Origin: Asticcacaulis endophyticus
GTDB taxonomy: Bacteria > Pseudomonadota > Alphaproteobacteria > Caulobacterales > Caulobacteraceae
Reading direction: 5' to 3'
Assembly: GCF_014652575.1 (NCBI RefSeq)
Contig: NZ_BMZB01000008.1
Location: 1-64,000, forward strand
DNA length: 64,000 nucleotides
The translations under genes were made by a program, and so were the position numbers. The notes beneath the pieces were generated by a model, which worked only from the letters and a program-made list of their open reading frames with translations, was not told the DNA's origin and did no database searches. Every line of letters starts with the position of its first letter. The first letter of the stretch is position 1. Shown in pieces: positions 42,479 to 52,138 of the stretch.

Positions 42479-43390
42479 TTACGTGGCGTAGCAGGCCCCG
42501 CAGACACAGTCGTTATCGTCATCTTCTGGCGGCGGCGGTGGCAGGGCGACATCGGTGCGGCGGCGCGAATTGCCGATACCATACATATCGTCCTTCAGAT
42601 GGTTGGTGTAGGTTTCCTGATCGCGCACCGCCCTGAGCGATGCGCCATTACCGCCAAAACGCACGCGCAGGCCCACCCACGCACCGCTATAGGCCTTGTC
42701 ACCGAAACGGCCCTCGGCGAACAGCGACACCGTCGAAGACTGCCATTTATAGGCACGCTCAACGCCTGCGACACCACCATGGCGTCCGCTACCATAACGA
42801 TGGCCCAGCGTCAGGGCCCAATTGGGGCGCGGGTAGTAGGTGACGTCGGCCAGGTTAAAGACTCCATCCTTGTCGCCATAGGTATCGACCACCGTGTAAC
42901 CGGGAATCGTGCCGGCGACGACCGTAGCGGCGCCCACTTTTTCATGGCCGGCAATCCAGTTGAATGCCGTTTTATCGCCCTGATAGACAAGTTCGAGGCC
43001 CACACGTTCGCTATTCAGTTTGGCAGGCGTTTTGATACGTGTTTTTGAGACATAGACGCCCAATGTGGTGTGAGCCGAAGCCTTAAAGCCCAGGTGGGCA
43101 GCGCCCGCGACGCTTTTGTCGCCGGCATGTTCGGCCGCCAACAGATCGAACTGTCCCTTAAAGGTTTCACCATAGGAGAAACTCATCGAGGGCAGCAGGC
43201 CTTTGCTATCCTTGTTTTTTTCCTTGCCGATAGGACGTGTGTCGGTCGTTGTCCCGGCAAATCCTTCGACGCGGAATCGCACAGCACTGTCCGCCGCAGA
43301 CTGAGCGACCGCCAGTTGTGGCGACAGGCCCCCAGCCGTCGTGGCAACAAGAGCGATGGCCAGTGTTGACCCTGAGAAATTTTGAAGCAT
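42479..43390 (-). CDS. Exported outer-membrane-barrel-like protein with Cys-rich tail
   Basis: A 303-residue exported protein: signal peptide STLAIALVATTAGGLSPQLAVA, then alternating hydrophobic/polar beta strands (WALTLGHRYGSGRHG, STVSLFAEGRFGD, AWVGLRVRFGGN) typical of a barrel of about 12 strands. The last 60 residues are not barrel-like: a proline run (ALPPPPPED), acid residues, then CVCGACYAT. I do not recognise a family. The ATG follows AAGGGG. It lies 52 bp upstream of the GT pair and may share a surface-glycan function, which is inference. Confidence 0.7.
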   Translation of the reverse strand: MLQNFSGSTLAIALVATTAGGLSPQLAVAQSAADSAVRFRVEGFAGTTTDTRPIGKEKNKDSKGLLPSMSFSYGETFKGQFDLLAAEHAGDKSVAGAAHLGFKASAHTTLGVYVSKTRIKTPAKLNSERVGLELVYQGDKTAFNWIAGHEKVGAATVVAGTIPGYTVVDTYGDKDGVFNLADVTYYPRPNWALTLGHRYGSGRHGGVAGVERAYKWQSSTVSLFAEGRFGDKAYSGAWVGLRVRFGGNGASLRAVRDQETYTNHLKDDMYGIGNSRRRTDVALPPPPPEDDDNDCVCGACYAT

Positions 43391-43433
43391 CCAATAGACC
43401 CCTTAGTGAGATATTACCGGACGCCAGCCTTAC

Positions 43434-44201
43434 TCATGTCTTTGATGTGAAGAAGACGGTAAGGTGTTGCATAGCGAGGCGTATGGTTGCTTTGCGCTGA
43501 TGCAACAGTTTGCAACACGCCTGCGCGGCTATCCAAGGATTCCGACAGCCTTGGATAGCCGGACATCCTGCCGGTGTCCATAAGTCAATCTGCTCGGCCA
43601 TTTCTAAAGCGTCATCAACTTCGATACCCAGATACCTCACCGTGCTTTCCAGCTTGGTATGACCCAGGAGGAGTTGTACGGCTCGCAAATTGCCGGTTTT
43701 TCTATATAGCTGGGACGCTTTCGTTCGACGCATAGTATGGGTTCAATACATAGCCGTCTCCAAACCGATGCTCTCGGCCCAGGCATGAACGATGCGAGAG
43801 TACTGCCGTGTGGAAATATGAGGCCGCTGTTTTGACCGGCCTAGGAAAAGGTATCCTGAACCACCGGAAGGCAGTTGTTCAAGTAGCCGCTCTATCGACA
43901 ATCGCGTGTGTTCAGTGACCTCAAATTTCACAGGCTTGCCGGTCTTCTGCTGGATAACGGTAGCTCGGTCATGAACCTTCCCAGCTTGACAGAGATCATT
44001 CACGCGCAGGCGAACTAGGTCACAAGCTCTGAGTTTGCTGTCGATAGCTAGATTGAAAAGGGCAAGGTCTCTTGGTGACTTGCGAAGTTCGAGTCTTACG
44101 CGAATTGACCACACGTGCTTAGGCTGAAGTGGCTTTTTCTGACCAATAAATAAGCCCTTATTCCATGGCTGGGTGCGGGCATAAAGTGTATCTTCGGACA
44201 T
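43434..44201 (-). pseudogene. Tyrosine recombinase (integrase) pseudogene with in-frame TGA
   Basis: Two frames in the same reading phase, split by TGA at 43743-43745, make one phage-type integrase. Part 1 has the first catalytic Arg (SKLRACDLVRLRV); part 2 has HxxR (THTMRRTKASQLYRKTGNL), His in LLLGHTK and nucleophile Tyr in TVRYLGIEV. The TGA stands where related integrases have Gly before THxxRR (GGA to TGA is one substitution). The frame also runs about 50 codons beyond the usual end (AEQIDL), passing through an inverted repeat, so the original stop seems lost. A relic of a mobile element; no other mobile genes are seen. Confidence 0.8.
43526..43561. repeat. 13-bp perfect inverted repeat behind the integrase relic
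   Basis: CGGCTATCCAAGG (43526-43538) and CCTTGGATAGCCG (43549-43561), with a 10-base spacer. It falls in the non-conserved tail of the integrase frame. It could be an old terminator hairpin or an end of the mobile element. Confidence 0.65.
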
Positions 44202-44415
44202 GGCGGATTCACCGCCGGCCCTCCCACCGCAACTCGCTTATGCATACCGCTAGTGTAGCACGGATTAAAGCCATGCGGACGGCAAAGAATAAGCGTGTGA
44301 CGTAGAATTGTCCGCTTATGGGGTGCTCACACGTAGTTGGGTGCAATGTCCGGAATGGGCGCCGAGGAGCCGAACGTGTCGTTGACCTTTTTGGCTGTCG
44401 CCGATTACTTATTTA

Positions 44416-46569
44416 TCAGGCGCGGCGGCGAACATTTGTTGAGTTTTCTTCCCTGCCGGGTTGAGCATTTGACATCAGCAGGTTGGCGATACCGTCAGGG
44501 TGTATAGCCTTGCTCAGCAGGAAGCCCTGGATTTCAGCGCACTGTTCGTGGCGCAAATGGTCAAGTTGATCGACTGTTTCGACACCTTCGGCCACGCAAT
44601 CAAGCCCAAGCTGGCGGGCCAGATCCAGTATACTATGGACGATTGCGGCCGTACTCGCGTCATTGACAATGTCGCGCACGAACGACCGGTCGATCTTAAT
44701 GCGGTCAAGCGGGAAGCGCTTCAGATAGCTCAAAGACGACCAGCCCGTGCCAAAATCATCAAGCGACAGTTGCACGCCCAAGGCCTTAAGATCTTTCATG
44801 GTCTTTAAGACGGCCTCGTTATCATCCAAGGTAAGGCTTTCAGTGAGTTCAAGCTCCAGCCATTGTGGGCTTAAACCGCTCTCTGAAAGTGCTTCGTTCA
44901 CGGCACCAACAATATCACAACGATAAAACTGCTGAGCCGACAGATTAACCGCCACGCGAACTTTACGGAGGCCTTGCGCTTGCCAGGCAGCATTTTGAAG
45001 GCAGGCCGTGCGCAGAACCCAGCGTCCGACCTCGACCATCTGGCCATGCTCTTCGAGTAAGGGGATGAACAAACCTGGCTCGATCATACCCTCGGTCGGG
45101 TGCTGCCAGCGCAATAGCGCTTCAAGGCCGGTTATGGTCGATTTGTCGAGTGAAAACTGCGGCTGATAATGCAGGACAAATTCGCCGCGCTCGCACGCGC
45201 CGTGTAAATCGCTGGACAGGGTATGCCAGCGGTCGGCCGCCATACTCAGATCATGGCTGAACAGGCGGTACTGACCGCGGCCTTTCTTTTTGGCCTGATA
45301 CATGGCCGTGTCAGCGGCCTGGAGCAGGGCGACCGGCGTATCGCCGTCACCGGGATAAAGACTGATACCGATACTGGCGTTGATCCTGAGGTTATGACCA
45401 AGGACATGGGCGACGGGCCGGAAGCAATCCAGCACCCTTTCAGCCAGTCCTTCTGCGTCGGCCGCACAGCTTATGCCGCTGGCCGCAATGACAAATTCGT
45501 CGCCGCCCAGACGGGCCGGTGTATCTGACTCGCGCAGAACGCTGCGCAGTCGTTTGGCCACCTCTTCGAGCAACCCGTCCCCGACAAGATGCCCCAGACT
45601 GTCATTGATGTGTTTGAAGTGATCGAGGTCAAGCAAAAGCAACGCCACCTGACCCTGATGGCGGCGGACATGGGCCATCGACTGCCCCAAACGGTCCATC
45701 AGCAGGGTGCGGTTAGGCAGGCCGGTAAGGGAATCGTGCAGAGCCAGATACCGCACACGGGCCTCGGCCTCTTTGCGGGCGCGGATATCACGAAAGCTGC
45801 ACTGAGCCAGGAGGCGGTCACCGGCGTGATAGGTCGCGCCAACGATTTCGACGCTAACATCTGTGCCATCTGGGCGTTGCCATGACCAGTCATCCCAGCG
45901 GGCTTCAGTCTGGGTGCTCAAAGCATCGACAATAGCCGTACCCATACCATGAGTGTAGCCGTTCAGAACGTCGGCAGCCTTACGGCCGCGAAGGTCATCG
46001 GCGCTGCCACCGAGGATGTCGGTATACCGGGTGTTGACGTCGTTGATCAGGCCTGTAGCGCTGTCGAACACCAGTATGCCGTCACCGGCGGTTTCAAACA
46101 GGCGGCGATGACGCAGTTCAGACTCGCGCAGTGACACCTCTATCGTCTGCCGTGCGCGCACTTCGTCTTTCAGTTCGGACTGCGTTTGATGCAGGGCCAG
46201 ATGAGTGCGCACCCGCGCCAGCAGTTCGGTGATCTGGAACGGCTTGGTGACATAATCGACGCCGCCGGCGTTGAAGGCGGCAATCTTACTGTCAAGGTCA
46301 GTCAGAGCGGTCATGAAAATCACCGGCACGTCGCGAGTACTCGGCTGTTGTTTCAGCCGCCGGCAGGTCTCAAACCCATCCAGATCCGGCATCATAACAT
46401 CCAGCAGGATCAGGTCAGGGGTGACATAGCGGACGCGCTCAAGCGCTTCCAGCCCGCCCAGAGCCACAAGCACATCATAGTTCTGGACTTCCAGATGATC
46501 GACGATGACGCCGATATTCAGGGGATTGTCGTCGATAACCAGAATGGTCGGGTTGCGCATAATCTTCAC
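44416..46569 (-). CDS. Response regulator with PAS, GGDEF and EAL domains
   Basis: A 717-residue cyclic-di-GMP protein. Residues 8-125 are a receiver domain (VIDDNPLNIGVIV, phospho-Asp in LILLDVMMPDLDG, Lys in YVTKPFQ); about 150-265 a PAS sensor; 280-435 a GGDEF cyclase with an intact RLGGDEFVI; 455-700 an EAL phosphodiesterase with EALLRWQHP and DDFGTGWSSL. Both active sites look complete, so it may make and break c-di-GMP. GTG start with an AAGGG site, 9 bp after the sensor-kinase stop, so the pair forms a two-component operon. Confidence 0.92.
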   Translation of the reverse strand: MKIMRNPTILVIDDNPLNIGVIVDHLEVQNYDVLVALGGLEALERVRYVTPDLILLDVMMPDLDGFETCRRLKQQPSTRDVPVIFMTALTDLDSKIAAFNAGGVDYVTKPFQITELLARVRTHLALHQTQSELKDEVRARQTIEVSLRESELRHRRLFETAGDGILVFDSATGLINDVNTRYTDILGGSADDLRGRKAADVLNGYTHGMGTAIVDALSTQTEARWDDWSWQRPDGTDVSVEIVGATYHAGDRLLAQCSFRDIRARKEAEARVRYLALHDSLTGLPNRTLLMDRLGQSMAHVRRHQGQVALLLLDLDHFKHINDSLGHLVGDGLLEEVAKRLRSVLRESDTPARLGGDEFVIAASGISCAADAEGLAERVLDCFRPVAHVLGHNLRINASIGISLYPGDGDTPVALLQAADTAMYQAKKKGRGQYRLFSHDLSMAADRWHTLSSDLHGACERGEFVLHYQPQFSLDKSTITGLEALLRWQHPTEGMIEPGLFIPLLEEHGQMVEVGRWVLRTACLQNAAWQAQGLRKVRVAVNLSAQQFYRCDIVGAVNEALSESGLSPQWLELELTESLTLDDNEAVLKTMKDLKALGVQLSLDDFGTGWSSLSYLKRFPLDRIKIDRSFVRDIVNDASTAAIVHSILDLARQLGLDCVAEGVETVDQLDHLRHEQCAEIQGFLLSKAIHPDGIANLLMSNAQPGREENSTNVRRRA

Positions 46570-46578
46570 AAACAGCCC

Positions 46579-48528
46579 TTATGCGGCTGCCCTTTCCTGA
46601 GCATACTGCTCAATCAGCCGTAAGACGGCCGGGGATTGGTAGCTGGCCGCCAAAGAATCCAGCCGGGCTGCAAACGGATGATACGGCTCACCCAACGCCA
46701 CAATTGACGGAATTTCCTTACGTATGGCGCGCAGATTTCCCGCGCGTGCCAGTACCAGCAGCCGCGCCATCTGCGCGCCTTCCGGGGCCAGCAGGGTCGG
46801 TGCGGTCTCTGTCGGGGGCAGGTCGCCTGAGTGCGGAGATGGTTCTGCACCGTCAAAGCCAAGGCTTATGGTGTCATCGGCGGCCAGATCAAAGGTCGCT
46901 TCGACACGAAAACGGCTGCCGTAGCCCAGCGTACTTTCAACCGTCACATCTCCGCCCATCATCTGCACGATCTGATGGGTGATGCTGAGGCCCAGACCGG
47001 TACCGCAACTGCGGTCAATGGCGTTACCCGCCTGTTCAAAGGGTCTGAAAATCTGCGCTAACTGGTCATCACGGATGCCGACGCCGGTATCGGTAATGTC
47101 AAAGCGCAGCCGGGTTTGATGCGCATGCGTCCACACGGTTGAGACGCTAACGCTTATCTCGCCTTCTGAGGTAAACTTCACAGCATTACCCAGCAGGTTA
47201 ATCAGCACCTGGCGGATGCGTTTCTGATCCGTTTCAATATATCGTGGCACATCGTGGCCGATAGTTGTCACAAACCGCAGACCTTTTTCTTCGGCGCGCA
47301 GGCGGATCATCTGGCTGACATTGACGACGCAGGCGTGCAGGTCGAACCGTGCCGCAATTAGCTCCAGCCGACCGGCTTCAACCTTGGACAGGTCGAGGAT
47401 ATCGGTGATCATGGCCAGCAGATGCTCACCGCTGTGGTGGATCGTGTTGATCGCCGCGATCTGAGACGTCGTCAGGGTGTCATTTTGCAGTAATTGCGTG
47501 TAGCCCAGAATGGCGTTTAGGGGCGTGCGCAACTCATGGCTCATATTGGCCAGAAACTGCGATTTAGCGGCGCTGGACGCTTCGGCGGCCGCGCGCGCCT
47601 TGGATAAGGCCTCGCTTTCTTCGGCCTGCCAACGCTGGCGGGCTTCGTAGGCTCTGCGCATACCCAGGAACCGGAACACCAGAAATCCGCCGGTCAGAAC
47701 CAGCCAGACACCCAGAATAATCAGGTACCAATGGGCCGATGATACCGATGTCCCTTTGAATGAAAAGCTACTTACGGAGACGTTGAACTGGCCATAAGGC
47801 GTGGTGCTGCCGGAACTGAATGCGACCGATACCACACGCTCGAAGTTTACCGGGACCTCATCACGGGCAAGCTTGTGACTCGCGAGCCACCATTCTTCCA
47901 CGGCAAACTGGTCCTGTCGGATATGGATCGTATTCTCTCCCTGAGCCACAACAAACTCGGTGACCATAGGGATGGTGGTGGCGCCATTCACACGCGCACT
48001 TAACGACGCCGGGACGGCCGACTGTACCAGTAGCCGCATGTGATCACCCACGCCTTTGTAGGTGACCTTGACCTTAATGTCGCTGTACTTAGAAAAGTCG
48101 ACGCCGGTATTCTGGCCGCTGGCATCCAGTTGCAGACCGTAACCGCAATAGGCGTATTGAGCGCCCGGGCGCAGATCACACGACCATTTGAGGGGCTTTG
48201 ATGGAGCGTGGCTGATGGTGGAGCGTCCACCTTCGTCCTGATCTCCGTAGGTAAAAGGGTAATACAGACCGCTACGTGCTGCCAGATCGGTTTCCTGACG
48301 GGTAATGCCTTCCTGGCCTAAGACGGCAGCGAAGGTTAGGGCGATAAGCAAAAATACCGCGGCTTCGAGCTTCAGGTTTGAGAAGCTCATCCAGGTTTTG
48401 CGATTGACATTGCCAGTCTTTCGGAACGACCCGGCTACCGTCGACATCGCCAGGTCGCTGAACTGATCGCGGGCCCGTCCGTCAGACCGTGGTAACACTG
48501 TAAGCGGGATGTTTTTGCGATTGCTCAC
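46579..48528 (-). CDS. Sensor histidine kinase with large periplasmic domain
   Basis: A 649-residue membrane kinase. A first membrane helix (LEAAVFLLIALTFAAVLG) is followed by a ~190-residue periplasmic beta-rich domain (GVDFSKYSDIKVKVTYKGVG, FNVSVSSFSFKGTS) reminiscent of carbohydrate-binding jelly rolls. A second helix (HWYLIILGVWLVLTGGFLVF), HisKA with NMSHELRTPLNAILGY, and HATPase (LLGNAVKFTSEGE, FDITDTGVGIRDDQ, GTGLGLSI) follow. It likely phosphorylates the co-encoded GGDEF-EAL response regulator. GTG start assumed; inner starts at 48447 or 48390 would shorten the N-terminus. Confidence 0.85.
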   Translation of the reverse strand: MSNRKNIPLTVLPRSDGRARDQFSDLAMSTVAGSFRKTGNVNRKTWMSFSNLKLEAAVFLLIALTFAAVLGQEGITRQETDLAARSGLYYPFTYGDQDEGGRSTISHAPSKPLKWSCDLRPGAQYAYCGYGLQLDASGQNTGVDFSKYSDIKVKVTYKGVGDHMRLLVQSAVPASLSARVNGATTIPMVTEFVVAQGENTIHIRQDQFAVEEWWLASHKLARDEVPVNFERVVSVAFSSGSTTPYGQFNVSVSSFSFKGTSVSSAHWYLIILGVWLVLTGGFLVFRFLGMRRAYEARQRWQAEESEALSKARAAAEASSAAKSQFLANMSHELRTPLNAILGYTQLLQNDTLTTSQIAAINTIHHSGEHLLAMITDILDLSKVEAGRLELIAARFDLHACVVNVSQMIRLRAEEKGLRFVTTIGHDVPRYIETDQKRIRQVLINLLGNAVKFTSEGEISVSVSTVWTHAHQTRLRFDITDTGVGIRDDQLAQIFRPFEQAGNAIDRSCGTGLGLSITHQIVQMMGGDVTVESTLGYGSRFRVEATFDLAADDTISLGFDGAEPSPHSGDLPPTETAPTLLAPEGAQMARLLVLARAGNLRAIRKEIPSIVALGEPYHPFAARLDSLAASYQSPAVLRLIEQYAQERAAA

Positions 48529-48945
48529 GGTTTAACTATACCTGTATTGGTCAATACTCACCGCATTTTCACAGGTGAAAGTATAGAATAATACACCAGA
48601 ATGGTTATTAAGCCGTTTGTGTTTGGGATTAATTTTAAATCCGCAAAATGTCGTCCATTATTTGAGAATGATATTAATTTGTAATCTGATCAGGATTCAT
48701 TGAACGTCCATTACACGAATGAAGCGAACTCTTACTGTGTTTTATGGATATAAAAAATGTCTTCAAATTTAAAATTTTACTTAGTCATTAATGGCATGGG
48801 ATCGCCGACGTCCGCTTTCAGGATTGCGTTTTGACAGGCGCTAACATGACCGCATTGGGCGGTACCTTATCCGGGCGTGAATCTCGGTAATTTACCGAAT
48901 TGGCCATACAACACGAGATCATTTGATTTGCGTGTGAACGCTCGG
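48529..48945. other. AT-rich intergenic region between two signalling gene pairs
   Basis: About 415 bp without a supported gene. It presumably holds the promoter for the sensor-kinase/GGDEF-EAL pair. I see no terminator with a T-tract or RNA gene. Confidence 0.4.
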
Positions 48946-50175
48946 TCAGTCTTGCCGGTACATATCTGCGCGCTTGAGTGAAAGTTCAAAGCAGGCGCCA
49001 CTCAGGCGGCTGAGGTCGCCGGGCTCTGGAGCTTTGAGGGCCAGTTCGCTGCCGTGACCCTGCATAATCTGTCGGGCCAGACTGAGGCCGACCCCGGTGC
49101 CAGTTGCCTTGGTAGTGTAAAAGGGCAAAAATACCTGATCGACCTCGCTCGCAGGAATGCCCTTGCCCGAATCCTCGATACGTAGGCAAACCGTGTCGTC
49201 AAGTTCCCTCACCGTGAGGCGCACGGTCGGGCTCGTTCCCTCCAGCGCGGCCTGAGCGGCGTTATTGAGCAGATTTCCGGCGCAAAGCCACATCTGATCC
49301 TCGTCCATAAGGACGGGTATGGCGGGCGGATCGTCACAGTCCAGCACAACACCTTTATCAGCCCATTGTCCCGTAAAGCTTTCGCGCAGGACATCCAGCC
49401 ATTCTGCCAGATTGACGGCGCGCGCCACGGGTCGCGGCAGGTATGTCAACGCTCTGTAGGCATTAATAAAATTGTGCAAACCCTCTATGCGCGCCACGAC
49501 CCGCTCAATTGCCCGTATGGCTGCCGACCGTGACGCCTCTGTGTCATCGCCCAGCAGGTCGAGGGCACTTTTGCTCATGGATGCCACAGGGGTCAGGGCG
49601 TTCATCAGTTCATGATTCAGCACCCGCAAAAGATCACGAAGGGCTGTGGCTTCGGCCGCGCGCACATCGGCAGATATATCGGTGAGAACTGCCAGAAACG
49701 ACGTACGATCAGCCTCAGTCATTTCAGCACGGTGCACGGCATAGGTCGCCCCTTTCCAGCGAAGCTGATGGCCAACGGCTGCTAGGTTTTCGTTCTTGTC
49801 CAGAAGCGCCTTGCGGCTGGCGACGGGTAGGGTGTAGGCCACATCGAACAGTCGGCGCGCCGCACGGTTGACCGCGATGACCTGTTCACCGGTTTGCAAC
49901 AGCAATGGTGAGGGGGTCTCATCAAGCAGTAATTGTAGCCTGCGGCGACTTAGTTCCGCGGTAAAGGTAGTGCCCGGTGCCAACCGCCCTATACGCTCCC
50001 GAACTTGACGCAGGGATAGGGTGTTCAGACTGAGTGCCACCAGCGCCAAAGCGGCAAGTCCGCACAACAGGGCACTGGCGAACAGACTGCGGGTCAGGGC
50101 CATCCAGCCTAAAGCCCCGAAGGCAAAGATGCCGACCTGAGCCCCAAGCACAAAAAGGAGACGTCTATAGTCCAT
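48946..50175 (-). CDS. NtrY-like sensor histidine kinase
   Basis: A 409-residue membrane kinase with two N-terminal helices (VLGAQVGIFAFGALGWMAL and SALLCGLAALALVALSL), a PAS-like region, the atypical H-box NHELMNALTP, N-box AGNLLNNAAQAAL and G-boxes RIEDSGKGIP and TGVGLSLAR. The form matches small NtrY-like kinases that pair with Fis-type regulators near efflux genes. Its ATG is inside the last codons of the response-regulator gene (11-bp overlap), so the two are coupled. It likely senses an envelope stress or antimicrobial signal; this is inference. Confidence 0.88.
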   Translation of the reverse strand: MDYRRLLFVLGAQVGIFAFGALGWMALTRSLFASALLCGLAALALVALSLNTLSLRQVRERIGRLAPGTTFTAELSRRRLQLLLDETPSPLLLQTGEQVIAVNRAARRLFDVAYTLPVASRKALLDKNENLAAVGHQLRWKGATYAVHRAEMTEADRTSFLAVLTDISADVRAAEATALRDLLRVLNHELMNALTPVASMSKSALDLLGDDTEASRSAAIRAIERVVARIEGLHNFINAYRALTYLPRPVARAVNLAEWLDVLRESFTGQWADKGVVLDCDDPPAIPVLMDEDQMWLCAGNLLNNAAQAALEGTSPTVRLTVRELDDTVCLRIEDSGKGIPASEVDQVFLPFYTTKATGTGVGLSLARQIMQGHGSELALKAPEPGDLSRLSGACFELSLKRADMYRQD

Positions 50176-50722
50176 GCTTTTCCATACGCCGGTAAAGCGC
50201 CGCCCGGGTCAGGCCGAGGTCTTTGGCTGCCGCCGAGATATTAAACTGATGCCGCCCCAGTGCGGCTTGGATTAAGTCGCGCTCGGAGCGTTCCAGATTG
50301 AGATCCTTTGGGGGAGTATTGGTAGGCACACGGCGCGGCGTGTCGATGGCTGCCCGGATTGAGGCCAAAAACCGGTCGTTATTCCAGGGCTTAACGACGA
50401 AATCCTGAGCGCCCATCCGCATAGCCTGAATGGCAATGCTCATGCCGGAATGTCCTGTCACGATGACGACGGCCAGATCGGGAGTCCTGACCAGACATTC
50501 GCGCAAAAAGTCGAGCCCCGCTTCACCCGACGTGTCTCCGCGCCGGAAGTTCAGGTCCAGCAAGAGCGCATCGATGGCGTTGGTGCTCAGTAAAGCGCGC
50601 GCCTCATCCAGCGTCTGAGCACCTAAAAAGGTAAATCCCTGCCGCGTCAATATAAGCTCAGCCGAACTGAGAATATCGGCATCATCGTCGAGAAACAGGG
50701 CGATTAAGGGATCGGAGGGCAT
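50165..50722 (-). CDS. Response regulator with Fis-type HTH
   Basis: A 185-residue two-domain regulator: receiver with acidic ALFLDDDADILSS, phospho-Asp in ALLLDLNFRRGD and Lys in DFVVKPWNND, then a C-terminal Fis-like helix-turn-helix (NISAAAKDLGLTRAALYRRM). It lacks the AAA+ domain of NtrX, so it cannot act on sigma-54 and should be a direct regulator. It is divergent to the adaptor/ABC operon with about 120 bp between start codons, so those genes are a likely target. Weak ribosome site at 50722. Confidence 0.88.
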   Translation of the reverse strand: MPSDPLIALFLDDDADILSSAELILTRQGFTFLGAQTLDEARALLSTNAIDALLLDLNFRRGDTSGEAGLDFLRECLVRTPDLAVVIVTGHSGMSIAIQAMRMGAQDFVVKPWNNDRFLASIRAAIDTPRRVPTNTPPKDLNLERSERDLIQAALGRHQFNISAAAKDLGLTRAALYRRMEKHGL

Positions 50723-50839
50723 GTTCGATTTCGGACACTTTGAGGCTTGGTGAGACGTGGATTTTGGCCTTAATTCCTGTAAAAGTCAAATAAAATGAAC
50801 TATTTATGTGTATTGATGAGAGGGTGTTATTCTACTAAT

Positions 50840-52138
50840 ATGACCAGCACTCCCTCTCACTCATCCGCCCCCGCCATGGATCGTCGCGTCACGCGCAAAT
50901 GGTATCGCCGGGTGCCATATCAGATTTGTGGCGCGGTTTTCATCGTCGCCGTGGTCACCGCAAGCCTCTTTGCCCTGATGCCTGCGGCAAATACCGTCAA
51001 TGTCGACATAGCCACGCTCGATATCGGTGAGGTGATGCGCGCACCTTATCAGGACTATGTCCCTTTGCGGGCCGAAGTCGTCCCGCTGGAAACCACCTAT
51101 ATTACGGCCGAAACATCAGGTCGTGTCGAATCCATTGCCGTGTCAGATGGTGATACCGTGCTGCCGGGGCAGGCCCTGGCTTATCTGGCCAATCCGTCCC
51201 TGACACTGGAGGTTTCGGCGCGTGAAGCCGATATTTCCGCGCGATTGAGCGACAACAATAATCAGCTAATGAGTCTTAAAACGGCGCAAGAAAATCGTGA
51301 GCAGGCTTTGGCTGACACAACCTACGCGCTGAACAAGGCCAAGCAGGAATTGCAGAAGCGCGAGACCTTGCGCGCCCGTGATATTATCAGTGAGGCGACG
51401 GTTAAACCGTATAGCGACGAAGTCACCTATTTGCAGCAAAGACTTACCGCCCTTAAGTCAGCGCACGTCACTGATGCGCAGTTCTACGCCTCACAACGCC
51501 AGCAAATTCAACGCAATGCCGACGACCTGCGTCGTAATTTAGGCGAGGTCCGTGGCGGCCTGAGCGCGCTCATCCTCACGGCACCAACGCAAGGCCGGCT
51601 GACGGCATTCAGCCTCAAGCCCGGTCAGGCGGTGAAAGTCGGGGATACGATGGGGCAGGTCGATTCTGAGGGCGCCTATAAACTGCGTGCTGAGGTCGAT
51701 GAGTTTTATCTCTCGCGTCTGTCAAGCGGCCTGCAGGCTCAGGCGTCAATACATAATCAGCCGGTCTCTGTCCGGCTGTCCAAAGTGTTTCCGCAGGTGA
51801 GCAATGGTCGGGTGGTCGTCGAACTGGAGTTTGTGACTAACCCGCCCGCCGATCTTAAACGCGGCGAAACCGTTGATACCCGCCTGTCTCTGGGGCAGAC
51901 CGAGGTGGCAACGCTCGCACCGGCAGGGAGCTGGCTCAACGACACCGGCGGCGCGTCGGTATTTGTGCTGAACACCAAAGGCGATAAGGCGACACGGCGC
52001 TCCGTCACGGTCGGTCGCCGTAATCCGGAACAGGCCGAAATTCTTAGCGGCCTGAAAGCCGGTGAGCGCATCGTTACGGGCGGCGCACAAAATTATCAAA
52101 AAGCTGAACATCTTGCACTCAAGGGCAACTCCGAATGA
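50840..52138 (+). CDS. HlyD/MacA-type periplasmic adaptor of an ABC efflux system
   Basis: A 432-residue membrane-fusion protein: one N-terminal helix (IVAVVTASLFALMPAANTV), a lipoyl-like region (YITAETSGRVESIAVSDGDT), a coiled-coil hairpin (residues ~130-215, rich in Q/A/E), then LTAPTQGRLTAFSLKPGQAV and beta-barrel segments. It links the ABC pump below to an outer-membrane exit duct. Start is uncertain: ATG at 50795 opens the frame, but 50840 is better placed behind GAGAGGG. Its stop overlaps the ATPase start (ATGA). Confidence 0.85.
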   Translation: MTSTPSHSSAPAMDRRVTRKWYRRVPYQICGAVFIVAVVTASLFALMPAANTVNVDIATLDIGEVMRAPYQDYVPLRAEVVPLETTYITAETSGRVESIAVSDGDTVLPGQALAYLANPSLTLEVSAREADISARLSDNNNQLMSLKTAQENREQALADTTYALNKAKQELQKRETLRARDIISEATVKPYSDEVTYLQQRLTALKSAHVTDAQFYASQRQQIQRNADDLRRNLGEVRGGLSALILTAPTQGRLTAFSLKPGQAVKVGDTMGQVDSEGAYKLRAEVDEFYLSRLSSGLQAQASIHNQPVSVRLSKVFPQVSNGRVVVELEFVTNPPADLKRGETVDTRLSLGQTEVATLAPAGSWLNDTGGASVFVLNTKGDKATRRSVTVGRRNPEQAEILSGLKAGERIVTGGAQNYQKAEHLALKGNSE

